Assembly (NCBI RefSeq): GCF_028882255.1
Contig: NZ_JARBUY010000002.1
Coordinates: 74,342 to 138,341, forward strand
Length of the DNA: 64,000 nt
Direction of reading: 5' to 3'
DNA from: Maribacter polysaccharolyticus
GTDB lineage: Bacteria; Bacteroidota; Bacteroidia; Flavobacteriales; Flavobacteriaceae
Numbering within the stretch: position 1 is the first letter of the stretch; each line of letters begins with the position of its first letter. Shown one piece after another: positions 1 through 9,449 of this stretch. Both the position numbers and the translations under genes were made by a program. The notes beneath the pieces are model-generated. The model was not told the origin of the DNA. It saw nothing but the letters and a program-made list of their open reading frames with translations, and did not search any database.

Positions 1-114
1 CGTGCTGATTGCATTTTTTTAAACGAACCTGCCTAGGATAGGTAGGGGCAAAGCGGTTGGTTTATAGAGGATATTATTAGGACACCCATTTAGGACCATA
101 AAAATTTTAAATAG

Positions 115-999
115 ATGAAAGCATATATTTTCCCGGGTCAAGGGGCCCAGTTCGTAGGAATGGGAATGGATCTTTATGAGAAATACCCAATGGCACAAGA
201 ATTATTTGAAAATGCCAATGAAATTCTGGGTTTTCCGATCACCGATATCATGTTCGAAGGTGCCAATGAGGATCTAAAACAGACCAAGGTGACCCAACCT
301 GCCATTTTTCTCCATTCGGTCATATTGAGTAAGGTCATGGGCGATGCCTTTAAACCTGAAATGGTCGCCGGTCATTCCTTGGGGGAATTTTCGGCCTTGG
401 TCGCCAATGGGGTATTGAATTTCGAAGACGGCTTAAAATTGGTTTCCCAAAGGGCTTTGGCCATGCAAAAAGCATGTGAGTTACAACCCGGGACCATGGC
501 GGCCGTTTTGCGGTTGGAAGATGCGGTAGTGGAAAAAATCTGTGGGGAGACCCCAGGGGTCGTGGTGGCCGCGAATTACAATTGCCCTGGGCAACTCGTA
601 ATATCCGGGGAGGTCGATGCCATCAATGCGGCCTGTGAGAGCTTAAAGGCTGCCGGTGCCCGTAGGGCCATGGTGTTGCCCGTAGGTGGGGCTTTCCATT
701 CCCCTTTGATGAAACCGGCCGAAGAACAACTGGCATCCGCTATTGAAGCTACGGTTTTTTCGACGCCAACGTGTCCCATTTACCAAAACGTAACGACAAC
801 GGCGGTCAGTGACCCCGATGAGATCAAAAAGAACCTTATCGCACAGTTGACCTCTCCCGTACGATGGACACAAAGTGTGCGAAATATGGTAAAAGATGGG
901 GCCACTTTGTTTACCGAAGTAGGGCCTGGAAAGGTATTGCAAGGCTTGGTCAAGAAAATAGAACCTACGGCAGAGGCTGTCTCCGCGGAAGTGTCTTAA
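115..999 (+). CDS. fabD: Malonyl-CoA:ACP transacylase FabD
   Basis: Transfers malonyl groups from CoA to acyl carrier protein, supplying malonyl-ACP for cytosolic type II fatty acid synthesis. The 294-residue length is normal for the family. The N-terminal FPGQGAQ motif, the nucleophile elbow GHSLG with Ser88, and the catalytic His195 in GAFHSPL are all visible; Arg113 in SQRALAMQ matches the arginine that binds the malonyl carboxylate. It is followed by a hairpin terminator, so it is probably transcribed separately from the large surface-protein gene downstream. Housekeeping gene; the call is secure. Confidence 0.97.
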   Translation: MKAYIFPGQGAQFVGMGMDLYEKYPMAQELFENANEILGFPITDIMFEGANEDLKQTKVTQPAIFLHSVILSKVMGDAFKPEMVAGHSLGEFSALVANGVLNFEDGLKLVSQRALAMQKACELQPGTMAAVLRLEDAVVEKICGETPGVVVAANYNCPGQLVISGEVDAINAACESLKAAGARRAMVLPVGGAFHSPLMKPAEEQLASAIEATVFSTPTCPIYQNVTTTAVSDPDEIKKNLIAQLTSPVRWTQSVRNMVKDGATLFTEVGPGKVLQGLVKKIEPTAEAVSAEVS

Positions 1000-1031
1000 A
1001 AGGCATTGGGTCCATACTTTGCATTTCAGCC

Positions 1032-1080
1032 AAAAAAGACAGTTTTAATCCTAGGAAGTAGTAGGTTAGCTGTTTTTTTT
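1032..1080 (+). terminator. Rho-independent terminator after fabD
   Basis: A stem of AAAAAAGACAG (1032-1042) pairs with CTGTTTTTTTT (1070-1080), with one G-U pair. An inner helix AATCCTA/TAGGTT lies in the loop, and the 3' arm ends in a run of eight T. It sits 33 bases after the fabD stop. Confidence 0.6.
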
Positions 1081-1160
1081 AGTATTATTGACTCCCTATT
1101 TTTTGGTTTAACATACGGGTATACCGAGCATTTCGATATCGTATGTGCAAAAAACAGTCT

Positions 1161-4100
1161 ATGAAAAAGAAAAAAAAGTATACCATGATACTCCCCAACC
1201 TATCGCCAGTTGCAATTTTTAAAAAAACCGTATGGTTTGGGCTCTTTTTATTTTTGGGATTTAGTGGGTATGGGCAGGATATTTCTATTGCCTTTGTAAG
1301 TAACGGGGAAGAAGATGGTACTGTCAATACTATATTTAGGGTTTCTAGTGGTCCTTCGGGATATACAGGTGACATTGTTGTGACATATACTATTGGGGGT
1401 GATGCGGATGAGGGATTTGATTATGCCACCCAAACCGGTTCGGTGAATATACCTGGTAATGGTGGCTCAGAAAGTTTTGCGGATATTATTATTGTAAGTA
1501 TTGATGATAATTTGGTAGAGGGGAATGAAGAAATAATCGTGACTCTTCAAACTACTGATAATGGAGTGATTACGCAACCTACGGCTTCAGCGTTTATTCT
1601 AGACGATGATGTATCCGTCGAATTTTCAGTGGCCAACAGTTCGGACAATGAGGATGATGGGGGTAATTTACCTGTGCTGTTGCTAAACGGAAGGGTGAAT
1701 GCAACAAAAACGGTTACCGTTTCGGATGCGGGAACGGGAACGGCTACCGGAGCTGGAGACGATTACAGTTTTACTAGCCCAACGGAGGTAAACATAACGG
1801 CTGGGGATTATGTTGATACCACAATACCCATTCCTACCTTGGCTATAGAGACTGATGGAATTGTAGAGGATGATGAAACGCTCGATTTAATATTGAGTGA
1901 CCCCGATGGTGATGTTACCTTAGGTACCCAAACAACGACTACCTATACCATAGTGAATGATGATGCGGCTACCCTATCCATAGCTGCTACTACACAGGCA
2001 GCCGAGGATGATACCGATGGGGAGTTCACGATCAGTACTACAAGTCAATTCAGTACGGATGTGACCGTCGATATATCGATAACGGGCAGTGCATTGGAAG
2101 GGGATGACTTTGAGGGTATAGGCACTACGGTGACTTTCCCTGCGAACTCTGATACGACAACTATTCCTGTAGAGGTAATATTAGATGCCGATATAGAAGG
2201 GGATGAGACGGTTGTCGTTACCATGTCAAGTACCAACAATCCGGATGTTGGCATTGGGTCGCCTGATAATGCTACGGTTACGATTACGGACGATGATAGT
2301 TATATAGCCACAATAACAGCCTCTGGTCTTACGGCATCTGAAAACCCATTGTTAGGAGGGACCTTTACGGTAAGCCTAGATGCAGTCAATACCACGGGCA
2401 GTGATATCACGGTTAACTATACGGTTGGTGGTACGGCGACTTCGGGTTCGGACTTTACGGCACTTTCAGGGACGGTAACGATAGCTGATGGACAGCAGGA
2501 TAATACGATAACATTAAACCCGATTGATGATACGGAAATAGAATTGGATGAGACGGTGGTATTGACTTTAGCAACAGGATCGGATTATACGGTAGGAACA
2601 ACGGCCACGGCTACGGTGACCATAAGTAGTGATGACACGGCCACGCTTTCCATAGCGGCGACCACCCAGGCGGCCGAGGACAATACCGATGGCGAGTTCA
2701 CTATAACGACATCGGACCAATTTCCAACGGATACAGAGGTAACCTTTTCGGTAGGTGGTAATGCAACGGCGAATTCGGATTACACGACATTGGGCACCAC
2801 GGTGACTTTCCTTGCGAACTCTGATACGACGATCATTCCTGTGGGGGTTCTAGCGGATACCGATATCGAAGGGGACGAGACGGTGGTTGTTACCCTAACG
2901 GGAACCGACAATACGAATGTTACCATTGGGGCGACCGATTCGGCCACGGTCACGATTACCGACAACGACACGGCCACGCTTTCCATAACCGCTACTACCC
3001 AGGCGGCTGAGGACAATACGGATGGCTTGTTTACCATCACCACATCGAACCAATTCCCAACGGCTACAGAGGTTACCTTTTCGGTAGGTGGTAATGCAAC
3101 GGCGAATTCGGATTACACGGCATTGGGCACCACGGTGACTTTCCCAGAGGGCACTGATTCGATAACCCTGCCGGTTGAGGTATTATCGGATGCATCCATA
3201 GAAGGGGACGAGACGGTGGTTGTTACCCTAACGGGAACCGACAATACGAATGTTACCATTGGGGCGAACGATTCGGCCACGGTCACGATAACCGACAACG
3301 ACACGGCCACGCTTGCCATAACCACAACAGCACAAGCGGCCGAGGACAATACCGATGGCTTGTTCACCATCACGACGACAAATCAATTCAATACGGCAGT
3401 GACCGTCGATATATCAATTACAGGCAGTGCCACGGAAGGAACAGATTACGCTGCGATTGGCACCACGGTGAACTTCCCGGCGAACACTACTTCGATAACC
3501 CTACCGGTTGAAGTGTTGGCCGATGCTTCGGTAGAAGGTGATGAAACGGTAGTTGTAACCTTGACGGATACGGACAATACGGATGTTACCATCGGGGCGT
3601 CCGATGCGGCTACGATCACGATTACCGATAACGATTTTAATGCCATCAGCATCAATAATGTCATTTCGGATGAAGGGGATTTTACCACGACCCAATTTGA
3701 CTTTACCGTCAGTATAGAAGGCGGGGGTGATGCGGTCACCGATATCGGTTTTACCTATAGCACCCAAAATGGTACGGCGACCTTGGCGGACAGTGATTAT
3801 GTTCAAGTGACCAATGGTAGTGGTACCATTACGGCAGGTACCTCGAGTACATTGGTAACCGTAAACGTCAACGGGGATACCAAGGTAGAGGGCGATGAAA
3901 CTTTCCTTGTGAATTTAAGCGCACCGGTCAATGCGACGATAACGGATGGAGAAGGATTGGGTACGATAACCAATGACGATTCGGCAACCATAAGCATCAA
4001 TGACCCCGAACCCGTAAACGAGGGCAATTCGGGTACCGCCACTTTGAATTTTATAGTGAGTATCGATGCTTCCGATTCCAGTAGTTCCATTACGGTAGAT

Positions 4101-6410
4101 TATGAAATAGAAGGGGGCAACCAAGACGGTAATGTTGGTTCGTTGACCTTTCCTGCAGCAACCACTACTTTGTCCCAGACCATAGCGGTGACGACCGATG
4201 GGGATTCGGTGGTTGAGGACGATGAAGAAGTTAAAGTTACGTTGAGTAACCCCAGTGCTAATGCCGATATTGATAACGATAACGACGTAGGGGAAAGCAG
4301 CTTTACCGACGACGATTCCGCAGGCTTGGTGGTCAATGATATTACGGTAAGTGAGGACGGTGGTTCGGCCACCTTTACCATTACCCTTAACGGAAGTACG
4401 TTATTGGGAACCTCGGTTGATTATCAAACATCCAATAATACTGCAATTGCTGGGGATGATTATGTAAGTACTTCTGGAACGGTAATTTTTGGAACCGGGA
4501 CAGATCAAACCAGGTCTGTTGAGGTAACGTTAATTGACGATGACGTATTGGAATCTACCGAAACCTTCTTTTTAGACCTATCAAATCCTACCGGTCCGTT
4601 TAGTACTATTGTTGCTGGTCGAGGCATCGCAACCGTGACCGATGATGATAACTGCGCGGCCGCCCCGGTATTGAATACCGATGTGCAAACCACCTTCTGT
4701 GGTACGTTTGGTTATGATGACGGTACCCCCCTTAGTTTGAATGATTATACCGATTCCACCGCGCCTGCCGGGATGGTATTGACATGGAGTTTTGACTCTT
4801 ACCCGTTGAACGTTGATGCCCATTTGCTTCCTTCGGAAGTCAATAACATCACCACGGGAGGGTCATATTATGGTTTCTTTTACGATGCGGACAATAATTG
4901 TGCAAGTACTAGCATAGAAGTGGAGTTGACCTTAAACCCTGTTCCGGTGATTGCCGAAACCATAGGGGATGAACGTTGTGGACCCGGGGAAGTGATCCTT
5001 TCGGCCAGTGGGGCCGTGGATGTAGACACCCCACCGACATTCATTTGGTATGATAGTGCGACAAGTACGACCCCTTTTGCAACCGGGTCAACGATAACGA
5101 TACCCGATCTTCAAGAAACAACGTCTTATTACGTCGAAGCTTCTGCCAACGATTGTGTATCTGAACGGGAGGAAGTGATAGCGATCATTTATCCGTTGCC
5201 TTCAGCAGGCACCCCGACAAATGCCTCGGCCTGTAATGTGGCCGCCAATGGTCCCACACTCGTGGATCTCGACGATTTGCTGACCGGGGAAGGAAGTGGG
5301 GAATGGAGTGTAACCTCCGACCCTTCCAATTCGATTTCGATAGGAATCGGTAATATCATCGATTTTGAAGGCTTGGCAGATGGGGAATATGTATTCACCT
5401 TTACTACGGACAATGGTACCCCACCGTTTTGTGAGAATGTAAGTTCGGAAGTGACGATTACCGTCAATGATTGTGATGTGGATACCGATGGGGACGGACT
5501 TTTTGATGGGGTAGAGGCTACCCTAGGTACCGATCCCACCAATGTGGATACCGATGGGGACGGTATAGAGGATGGGGTCGAAGTCGGTGGCGATACCGCC
5601 AATCCTTTGGATGAGGATGGGGACGGGATCATCGATGCCTTGGATTCCAATATCGCGGATACCGATTCGGATGGTGTCTTGGATTGGTTGGATCCCGCAA
5701 ATACCAATCCGTGTTTGCCCAATCCCGATAGCGAATTTTGCTTTGCTACGGTGGATCTGGAAATAATAAAGGCTTCCAATGTCGACAATGGGTATGTGAC
5801 TATTGGCGATTATGTCACTTTCACTATTACAGTAAACAATGTTTCCGATGAATTGGCAACCTCCATACAAGTGAGGGAAATATTAGATGCTATAGCTTTC
5901 GATTATGATTCCCATTTTATCGCAACGGGAGGCGGGGTCTATGATGAAACAACAGGCCTTTGGGAAATACCGGAACTGGATGCCGGAGCAAGTGTCTCTC
6001 TTATTATAAATGTCAGAACTATCGAGTTGGGTACCTTTGAAAATACGGCCACCATATCGTCGGTTGCCCCTTATGATAGTAATCCGGAAAATGATGAAGC
6101 TACCATAGCCATTGAGGTAGGACTAAGTACGAACAATGAGCCGGGCTTTGTTTTCAAGATGTTTTCCCCCAATGGGGACGGGATCAATGATTACCTGTTT
6201 ATAAACGATATAACGGATCCGGAATATGCCAATAATACATTGGAAATCTATGATCGTTATGGCAATCAGGTCTTCGCAACCAAAGGTTATGACAATACTT
6301 GGGACGGCACACGTAAGAACGAACAATTACCAAAGGGCACCTATTTCTATGTTTTGGATTTGGGGGATGGGTCCGGAGTTCAAAAAGGTTGGATCCAAAT
6401 CTTAAGATAA
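1161..6410 (+). CDS. Giant Calx-beta surface protein with T9SS type B sorting domain
   Basis: Predicted secreted adhesin-like protein of about 1749 residues. After a lysine-rich n-region and hydrophobic signal segment ending near GYGQ come ten Calx-beta repeats of about 110 residues (roughly residues 40-1165). Most of them end in DDD, DND or similar acidic turns expected to bind calcium. Ig-like segments follow (about 1170-1440), then aspartate-rich DTDGDG calcium repeats (about 1445-1525), a DUF11-like domain (about 1530-1650) and a C-terminal gliding-motility/CHU_C type B sorting domain starting near FSPNGDGIND. The ATG at 1161 is preferred because it begins the basic signal peptide; 1143 is an in-frame alternative. 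A PorP/SprF-family gene starts 4 bases downstream, the usual partner of type B cargo. The exact ligand is unknown. Confidence 0.9.
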   Translation: MKKKKKYTMILPNLSPVAIFKKTVWFGLFLFLGFSGYGQDISIAFVSNGEEDGTVNTIFRVSSGPSGYTGDIVVTYTIGGDADEGFDYATQTGSVNIPGNGGSESFADIIIVSIDDNLVEGNEEIIVTLQTTDNGVITQPTASAFILDDDVSVEFSVANSSDNEDDGGNLPVLLLNGRVNATKTVTVSDAGTGTATGAGDDYSFTSPTEVNITAGDYVDTTIPIPTLAIETDGIVEDDETLDLILSDPDGDVTLGTQTTTTYTIVNDDAATLSIAATTQAAEDDTDGEFTISTTSQFSTDVTVDISITGSALEGDDFEGIGTTVTFPANSDTTTIPVEVILDADIEGDETVVVTMSSTNNPDVGIGSPDNATVTITDDDSYIATITASGLTASENPLLGGTFTVSLDAVNTTGSDITVNYTVGGTATSGSDFTALSGTVTIADGQQDNTITLNPIDDTEIELDETVVLTLATGSDYTVGTTATATVTISSDDTATLSIAATTQAAEDNTDGEFTITTSDQFPTDTEVTFSVGGNATANSDYTTLGTTVTFLANSDTTIIPVGVLADTDIEGDETVVVTLTGTDNTNVTIGATDSATVTITDNDTATLSITATTQAAEDNTDGLFTITTSNQFPTATEVTFSVGGNATANSDYTALGTTVTFPEGTDSITLPVEVLSDASIEGDETVVVTLTGTDNTNVTIGANDSATVTITDNDTATLAITTTAQAAEDNTDGLFTITTTNQFNTAVTVDISITGSATEGTDYAAIGTTVNFPANTTSITLPVEVLADASVEGDETVVVTLTDTDNTDVTIGASDAATITITDNDFNAISINNVISDEGDFTTTQFDFTVSIEGGGDAVTDIGFTYSTQNGTATLADSDYVQVTNGSGTITAGTSSTLVTVNVNGDTKVEGDETFLVNLSAPVNATITDGEGLGTITNDDSATISINDPEPVNEGNSGTATLNFIVSIDASDSSSSITVDYEIEGGNQDGNVGSLTFPAATTTLSQTIAVTTDGDSVVEDDEEVKVTLSNPSANADIDNDNDVGESSFTDDDSAGLVVNDITVSEDGGSATFTITLNGSTLLGTSVDYQTSNNTAIAGDDYVSTSGTVIFGTGTDQTRSVEVTLIDDDVLESTETFFLDLSNPTGPFSTIVAGRGIATVTDDDNCAAAPVLNTDVQTTFCGTFGYDDGTPLSLNDYTDSTAPAGMVLTWSFDSYPLNVDAHLLPSEVNNITTGGSYYGFFYDADNNCASTSIEVELTLNPVPVIAETIGDERCGPGEVILSASGAVDVDTPPTFIWYDSATSTTPFATGSTITIPDLQETTSYYVEASANDCVSEREEVIAIIYPLPSAGTPTNASACNVAANGPTLVDLDDLLTGEGSGEWSVTSDPSNSISIGIGNIIDFEGLADGEYVFTFTTDNGTPPFCENVSSEVTITVNDCDVDTDGDGLFDGVEATLGTDPTNVDTDGDGIEDGVEVGGDTANPLDEDGDGIIDALDSNIADTDSDGVLDWLDPANTNPCLPNPDSEFCFATVDLEIIKASNVDNGYVTIGDYVTFTITVNNVSDELATSIQVREILDAIAFDYDSHFIATGGGVYDETTGLWEIPELDAGASVSLIINVRTIELGTFENTATISSVAPYDSNPENDEATIAIEVGLSTNNEPGFVFKMFSPNGDGINDYLFINDITDPEYANNTLEIYDRYGNQVFATKGYDNTWDGTRKNEQLPKGTYFYVLDLGDGSGVQKGWIQILR
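2637..3635 (+). repeat. Three tandem 333-bp Calx-beta repeat units
   Basis: Units begin at 2637, 2970 and 3303, each with a shared ACGGCCACGCTT start, and each encodes one 111-residue Calx-beta domain. They are much more alike at DNA level than the other seven Calx-beta repeats of the gene, which points to recent duplication or gene conversion. Confidence 0.85.
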
Positions 6411-6414
6411 TACG

Positions 6415-7404
6415 ATGATGAACTATAGAAAGCATACTTCTTATATACAAACGATTTGTTTTGTCTTTACGTTGGCATTCTTCGTATCCTTTGGGGTACA
6501 GGCACAAAAAGAGCCCCAATATACCCAGTACATGTACAATGTAGGCAGTTTTAATCCGGCCTATGTGGGTACGGTTGAAATGCCGGAAATCGTTGGACTG
6601 TACCGGGCACAATGGATCGATGTCCCCGGGGCGCCACGGACCATGAGATTCGGGATCAATGTTCCTTTTTCGAACGAAAAAACGGGGCTGGGTTTTAATG
6701 TCGTCAACGATGAATTGGGGCCTACGACCCAAACCTATGTCGATGTGGCCTATTCCTATCAGGTGAGCCTATCCGATGCCACCAAGCTTTCTTTCGGCTT
6801 GGATGTTGGCGGATCTTTCTTGCATGTCGATTATGAGGAGGAGTATTTTTATGATTCGAACGAGCCGCTATTGGATGAACAGGTGAATAAATTTTACCCG
6901 ACCATCGGGGCAGGGGCATTTTTGTATTCCGAGAATTGGTATGCCGGTATTTCCATTCCCAATTTCCTGACGAATGGTATCTATGGGGATGAAGTGGCCG
7001 TATTGGTCGAAGACAAGGTACAGTTTAATTTAATTGGGGGGTATGTCTTCGATCTATCTAAAAAACTGAAGTTCAAACCGGCATTTATGGTCAATTACCT
7101 TCAAGGCTCCCCGGTGAACGTGAATGTATCATCGAACTTTTTGATCAATGATGTATTTACCTTAGGGGCCTCTTATAGGGTCGATAATGCCGTAAGCGGT
7201 TTGGCCGGGTTTCAGATCTCGGATGGGGTCTTTATTGGTTATTCATATGATTACAATACCAATGGGTTGGGAGACTACAATAATGGTTCCCATGAGGTCA
7301 TTCTTAAATTTTATCTTGGCGGTGGCGGAGCACGGAGTAGGCAGCCCAAGATCAATAATGCAAAAGGCAAGCCTAAGCAAATAGATAGTCCACGGTTCTT
7401 TTAA
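6415..7404 (+). CDS. PorP/SprF family type IX secretion membrane protein
   Basis: Outer-membrane beta-barrel protein of 329 residues in the PorP/SprF family. SprF of Flavobacterium johnsoniae is needed for surface delivery of the type B cargo SprB; by analogy this protein likely serves the Calx-beta giant just upstream. A signal peptide (about residues 1-30, ending VQAQ) is followed by the family hallmark PQYTQYMYN and a FNPAYVG motif, then alternating barrel strands to the end. It starts 4 bases after the upstream stop, so the two are almost certainly co-transcribed. ATG at 6415 and 6418 are both possible. Cargo specificity is inferred from gene order only. Confidence 0.92.
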   Translation: MMNYRKHTSYIQTICFVFTLAFFVSFGVQAQKEPQYTQYMYNVGSFNPAYVGTVEMPEIVGLYRAQWIDVPGAPRTMRFGINVPFSNEKTGLGFNVVNDELGPTTQTYVDVAYSYQVSLSDATKLSFGLDVGGSFLHVDYEEEYFYDSNEPLLDEQVNKFYPTIGAGAFLYSENWYAGISIPNFLTNGIYGDEVAVLVEDKVQFNLIGGYVFDLSKKLKFKPAFMVNYLQGSPVNVNVSSNFLINDVFTLGASYRVDNAVSGLAGFQISDGVFIGYSYDYNTNGLGDYNNGSHEVILKFYLGGGGARSRQPKINNAKGKPKQIDSPRFF

Positions 7405-7488
7405 AAAAGGGACATGGTAGCGTCCTAAAATCTGAAAGTTAAAAAGGCGAAAGTGATTTGTGACGGGAAAAACATTGAAAAGACACAC

Positions 7489-9417
7489 ATGAAAACAAAG
7501 GCTTTATTATTATGTTGTTTTATGATCTTGGCCAATCTGTCGGCCCAAGAGGAAAAGTCGGATGCCGATAAATTGTTTTATGGCTACGACTATAAGAATG
7601 CAATCGCGGCCTACCAAAAGGAAGCTGCAAAGGTACCTTTGAAAAACAGTCAATTGCTGAATCTGGCCGACTCCCATTATAAATTGGGCAATTATAAAGA
7701 GGCTTCACAACTATATTGGGATGTTTATCAAAAAGATACCATAGCCTCTTCCCATCGGTATAATATGATGCTTCAAAGTATGGCCAAATCGACTGGTCTT
7801 GATCGGGTAAAGGGTTTTTTGGCCACTGGGCATGAAGCCTTTACCAATGAACTCCTTCAAAATGCAGAATTCAATTATAACCTGTTGGCGTCCCATGACA
7901 GTGACAATGCCGGTTTTCAGGCCATCAATATAAGTGCCAATAGTCCACAAGCCGATTTCGCCCCTGCTTTTTATAAGGATCGGCTGTTGTTCAGTAGTTC
8001 AAGACGGAAAAAATCAAAGGCGGTCTACAAGCCGACCGGGGAAGCGTATCTCGATATTTATATCGGCAGGTCGCGTTCCGATGGCAATGTATTGAATGCT
8101 GCCGCTTATATTGGAATTCCCGAAAGTGAATACCATAAGGCGACGCCCTTTTATTCCGCATCCTTGGATAAGATCTTTTATGTAACGTCGAATACTTTTG
8201 AGGGGGGATTGCGATTTGATGAAAATGGAAAAAATGCCTTGGCGATCGCCATGGTCGGTGCCGATAAGGAAATCCAGTATCTTTTAAAGGATTTTAGCAC
8301 CTCCTTTTATTATCCGTTTTATGACTCCAAATCAAAACGGTTGTATTTTGCTGCCGATTTCAAGGAAGGGTACGGGGGTACCGATATTTATTATGTGCTT
8401 ACCCATAATGGGCAGATCTTGGGGGAGCCGACCAATCTAGGTCCTAACATCAACACGCCGGGGAATGAAATAGCCCCCTATATTTTCAACAATAACCTGT
8501 ATTTTTCTTCCGATGTTTTTTATGGATTGGGGGGCATGGATATTTACAAGGCCGCCCTGCATACCGATGGGAGTTATGGGATTCCCATTAATCTGGGAAA
8601 AGGGGTCAATACCCCTGCTGACGATTTTGGGTTGATCATTAAGGAAGATGGTTCCGAAGGTTTATTGGGTTATTTTTCATCCAATAGGGCAGGAGGCAAG
8701 GGCAACGATGATATTTATGGATTTAAGGTTAAGGAAGAACTGGGCATGAAGACCCTCTCGTTTAAAGGAAGGGTAGTCGATGTAAATGCCGATTTGGGAA
8801 TCAATAGGGCGAGAGTACAGGTGGTCAATACGGCCGATAGTATATTGAAAGAGGTATATACCGATGGAGCAGGCAGATTTAGAATAGAGATTCCATGGCA
8901 AGATCAAGTTACGGTCAAAGCAACCAAAGATCGATATTCCGAATTAGCGGTACCCTATTCGGAGACCGATCATGACAAAATAGGGGAACAAGGTTTTGAA
9001 ATGGGACTTTTGTTGATCGATGACCTTTTGACCGAAAAAGAAGGAAAGGAAGTCATTAAATTGCAGAAATTCTATTTTGCCGGGAGACAAACGGACATTA
9101 CCTTGGCCATTGCCATGGAATTGGATAAGGTCGTTGAAGCGGTACAGCGTTTCCCACAATTAAAATTGGCCATAGAAACCTATACGAACAGCAAAGGGGG
9201 CAAAAGCACCAACCTAAGACTTTCGCAAAATAGGGCCGATGCCATAAAGACCTATCTTATGGATAAGGGTGTAGCTGCAGACAATATTGTATCGGCCAAA
9301 GGCTTTGGGGAAGAAAACTTGGTGAATAAATGTGCCGATGGGGTCTATTGTCTTGACTTTTTGCACAAACAGAATGACCGGTCGCTCATAGTGGTGACCA
9401 ATGCCGATGAACTTTAG
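7489..9417 (+). CDS. TPR/PD40/OmpA-domain outer-membrane-associated protein (PorE-like)
   Basis: Predicted periplasmic or outer-membrane-attached protein of 642 residues. A signal peptide ending near LSAQ is followed by a TPR-like N-terminal region (about 20-130), WD40-like PD40 beta-propeller repeats (about 150-420, e.g. GGTDIYY, GGMDIYKA, GNDDIYGF), a carboxypeptidase-regulatory-like domain (about 430-510) and a C-terminal OmpA peptidoglycan-binding domain (about 525-642) with LSQNRADAIKTYL. This is the architecture of PorE-like proteins that link T9SS and gliding machinery to peptidoglycan. ATG 7489 is chosen because it begins the signal peptide; an upstream in-frame extension to 7453 is unlikely. 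It is the third gene of the cluster with the giant and the SprF-like protein. Confidence 0.9.
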   Translation: MKTKALLLCCFMILANLSAQEEKSDADKLFYGYDYKNAIAAYQKEAAKVPLKNSQLLNLADSHYKLGNYKEASQLYWDVYQKDTIASSHRYNMMLQSMAKSTGLDRVKGFLATGHEAFTNELLQNAEFNYNLLASHDSDNAGFQAINISANSPQADFAPAFYKDRLLFSSSRRKKSKAVYKPTGEAYLDIYIGRSRSDGNVLNAAAYIGIPESEYHKATPFYSASLDKIFYVTSNTFEGGLRFDENGKNALAIAMVGADKEIQYLLKDFSTSFYYPFYDSKSKRLYFAADFKEGYGGTDIYYVLTHNGQILGEPTNLGPNINTPGNEIAPYIFNNNLYFSSDVFYGLGGMDIYKAALHTDGSYGIPINLGKGVNTPADDFGLIIKEDGSEGLLGYFSSNRAGGKGNDDIYGFKVKEELGMKTLSFKGRVVDVNADLGINRARVQVVNTADSILKEVYTDGAGRFRIEIPWQDQVTVKATKDRYSELAVPYSETDHDKIGEQGFEMGLLLIDDLLTEKEGKEVIKLQKFYFAGRQTDITLAIAMELDKVVEAVQRFPQLKLAIETYTNSKGGKSTNLRLSQNRADAIKTYLMDKGVAADNIVSAKGFGEENLVNKCADGVYCLDFLHKQNDRSLIVVTNADEL

Positions 9418-9449
9418 TCAAAACTTTAAGGGTTGCATACCTTGGAATT

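Noticed and set aside
31-49. Hairpin CCTGCCT/AGGTAGG before fabD as a terminator of an upstream gene
   Set aside because: A 7-bp stem with one G-U pair and no T run on either strand; too weak to call.
1087-1106. TTGAC with TATTTTTTG as a promoter for the Calx-beta giant
   Set aside because: The spacing between the two boxes is about half the expected 19 bases and the -7 box has one extra base.
5189-5788. A 199-codon open frame on the minus strand inside the Calx-beta giant gene
   Set aside because: Low-complexity Ser/Pro/Val product mirroring the DxDG repeats of the plus-strand gene; a shadow of repetitive coding DNA.
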